Assembly: GCF_030733385.1 (NCBI RefSeq)
Contig: NZ_JASHJC010000005.1
Span: 248,001-312,000, forward strand
Origin: Roseovarius sp. MMSF_3359
Lineage (GTDB): Bacteria; Pseudomonadota; Alphaproteobacteria; Rhodobacterales; Rhodobacteraceae
Length of the DNA stretch: 64,000 bases
Direction: 5' to 3'
Numbering within the stretch: the first letter of the stretch is position 1; the number at the start of each line of letters is the position of its first letter. A model generated the notes under the pieces. The model made no database searches, was not told the DNA's origin, and saw only the letters and a program-made list of their open reading frames with translations. Positions 63,391-64,000 of the stretch are shown here, piece by piece. Position numbers and translations under genes: made by a program.

Positions 63391-64000
63391 ATGAACACGC
63401 CAGCTCATCCCAAGGTTCTGATCGTGGCGCCCAATGCGTCCTCTCGCATGGGTGGGGAGGCATTCCTGCCGCTCAAGTATTTCCAGATCCTCAAGCAGCG
63501 CGGCGTCACAGTCAGCCTGATTGCCCATGCCCGCAACCGCGCCGACCTTGACGAGGCGCTTAGTGCCTATACCGATGACATTCATTATGTCGAAGACAGT
63601 GTGTATCACCGCTGGATCTGGAAGATCGGCAAACTGCTGCCCGATGCAATCCGCATTCCGCTAATCGGGAACCTCGTCAACCAGATCAGCGAGGTCTACC
63701 AGAAACGCCTGATCCGGCAGCTCAAGGCGGAGGGCAAGGTAGACCTGATCCATCAGCCCATTCCGGTATCCCCACGGGCACCCTCGCGCATTTACGGACT
63801 TGGTGTGCCGGTGGTGATCGGGCCGATGAACGGCAACATGGATTATCCCGAGGGGTATGAGGAATACGAAAACCGGATCGCACGGACGCTGATTCCGCTG
63901 GGCCGGATGATGGCCAGGCTCGTCAACGTGATGATTCCCGGCAAACGCCGCGCCGATGCGTTGCTGGTCGCCAACGACCGGACCCGCGATGGGTTGCCAC
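63391..64000 (+). CDS. glycosyltransferase family 4-like protein (3' end outside window)
   Basis: An open frame begins at the ATG at 63391 and stays open to the right edge (203 codons seen). The N terminus reads VLIVAPNASSRMGGEAFLPLKYFQ, a GT-B/GT4-type N-terminal pattern with the glycine loop, then the LIHQPIPVSPRAPSRIYGLGVPVVIGPMNG block common to this group. The remainder, including the C-terminal EX7E region, is beyond the window. A GGGAC site precedes the ATG. Confidence 0.85.
   Translation, partial: MNTPAHPKVLIVAPNASSRMGGEAFLPLKYFQILKQRGVTVSLIAHARNRADLDEALSAYTDDIHYVEDSVYHRWIWKIGKLLPDAIRIPLIGNLVNQISEVYQKRLIRQLKAEGKVDLIHQPIPVSPRAPSRIYGLGVPVVIGPMNGNMDYPEGYEEYENRIARTLIPLGRMMARLVNVMIPGKRRADALLVANDRTRDGLP

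Overview
The window looks like a chromosomal segment of a marine Rhodobacterales (Roseobacter-group) alphaproteobacterium. Supporting signs are the high GC content of the coding DNA, the divergent regB / senC-regA redox module next to a short kinase-less DivL-like PAS protein and the tsaE-amgK-murU-addB-addA-trxA run, a VPLPA-CTERM protein, and a large exopolysaccharide locus with sulfotransferases. The genus was not determined. No tRNA, rRNA, CRISPR array or intact insertion sequence was seen.

Region 1 (1-9.0 kb) is housekeeping: tsaD (its first base lies just outside the window), gpsA, a YciI-like protein, an EVE protein and a DUF1761 membrane protein in one direction; then DUF2853, an extensin-like protein and ahcY on the other strand; then a small exported protein, an FkbM methyltransferase, an HD phosphohydrolase and a glutathione S-transferase.

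Region 2 (9.0-22.3 kb) is regulatory and repair: regA and senC face regB. A CtrA-type box (TTAA-N7-TTAA) stands before the DivL-like PAS protein. A tightly overlapping run follows, with tsaE (t6A tRNA modification), amgK-murU (peptidoglycan sugar salvage), addB-addA (double-strand break repair) and trxA with a clear terminator.

Region 3 (22.3-27.7 kb) holds a PPP-type phosphatase, a type I secretion-like trio (ABC exporter, very small HlyD-like adaptor, NodT-type outer-membrane lipoprotein) and a rhomboid protease.

Region 4 (27.7-39.1 kb) is an exopolysaccharide assembly locus of the exosortase-associated (PEP-CTERM/EPS) kind: outer-membrane beta-barrel, Wza-like export protein, VPLPA-CTERM surface protein, large TPR lipoprotein, ExoY/WcaJ-like initiating sugar transferase, ExeA-like ATPase, Wzz-like chain-length protein and CpsD-like kinase. 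No exosortase gene is seen in the window. The intergenic DNA here is AT-rich and carries palindromes and sigma-54-like boxes.

Region 5 (39.1-64.0 kb) is the polysaccharide synthesis and decoration cluster: at least six glycosyltransferases, four P-loop sulfotransferase-like proteins, three Gfo/Idh/MocA oxidoreductases, an aldo/keto-reductase-like protein, an ABC exporter, an O-antigen-ligase-like membrane protein, OpgG, a DUF535 protein, a methyltransferase, and an unusual single protein joining an adenylation domain, a carrier domain and a membrane acyltransferase. A reasonable inference is that regions 4 and 5 together make, decorate (sulfate and acyl or aminoacyl groups) and export one or more surface polysaccharides. 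The last gene, a glycosyltransferase, runs off the right edge.
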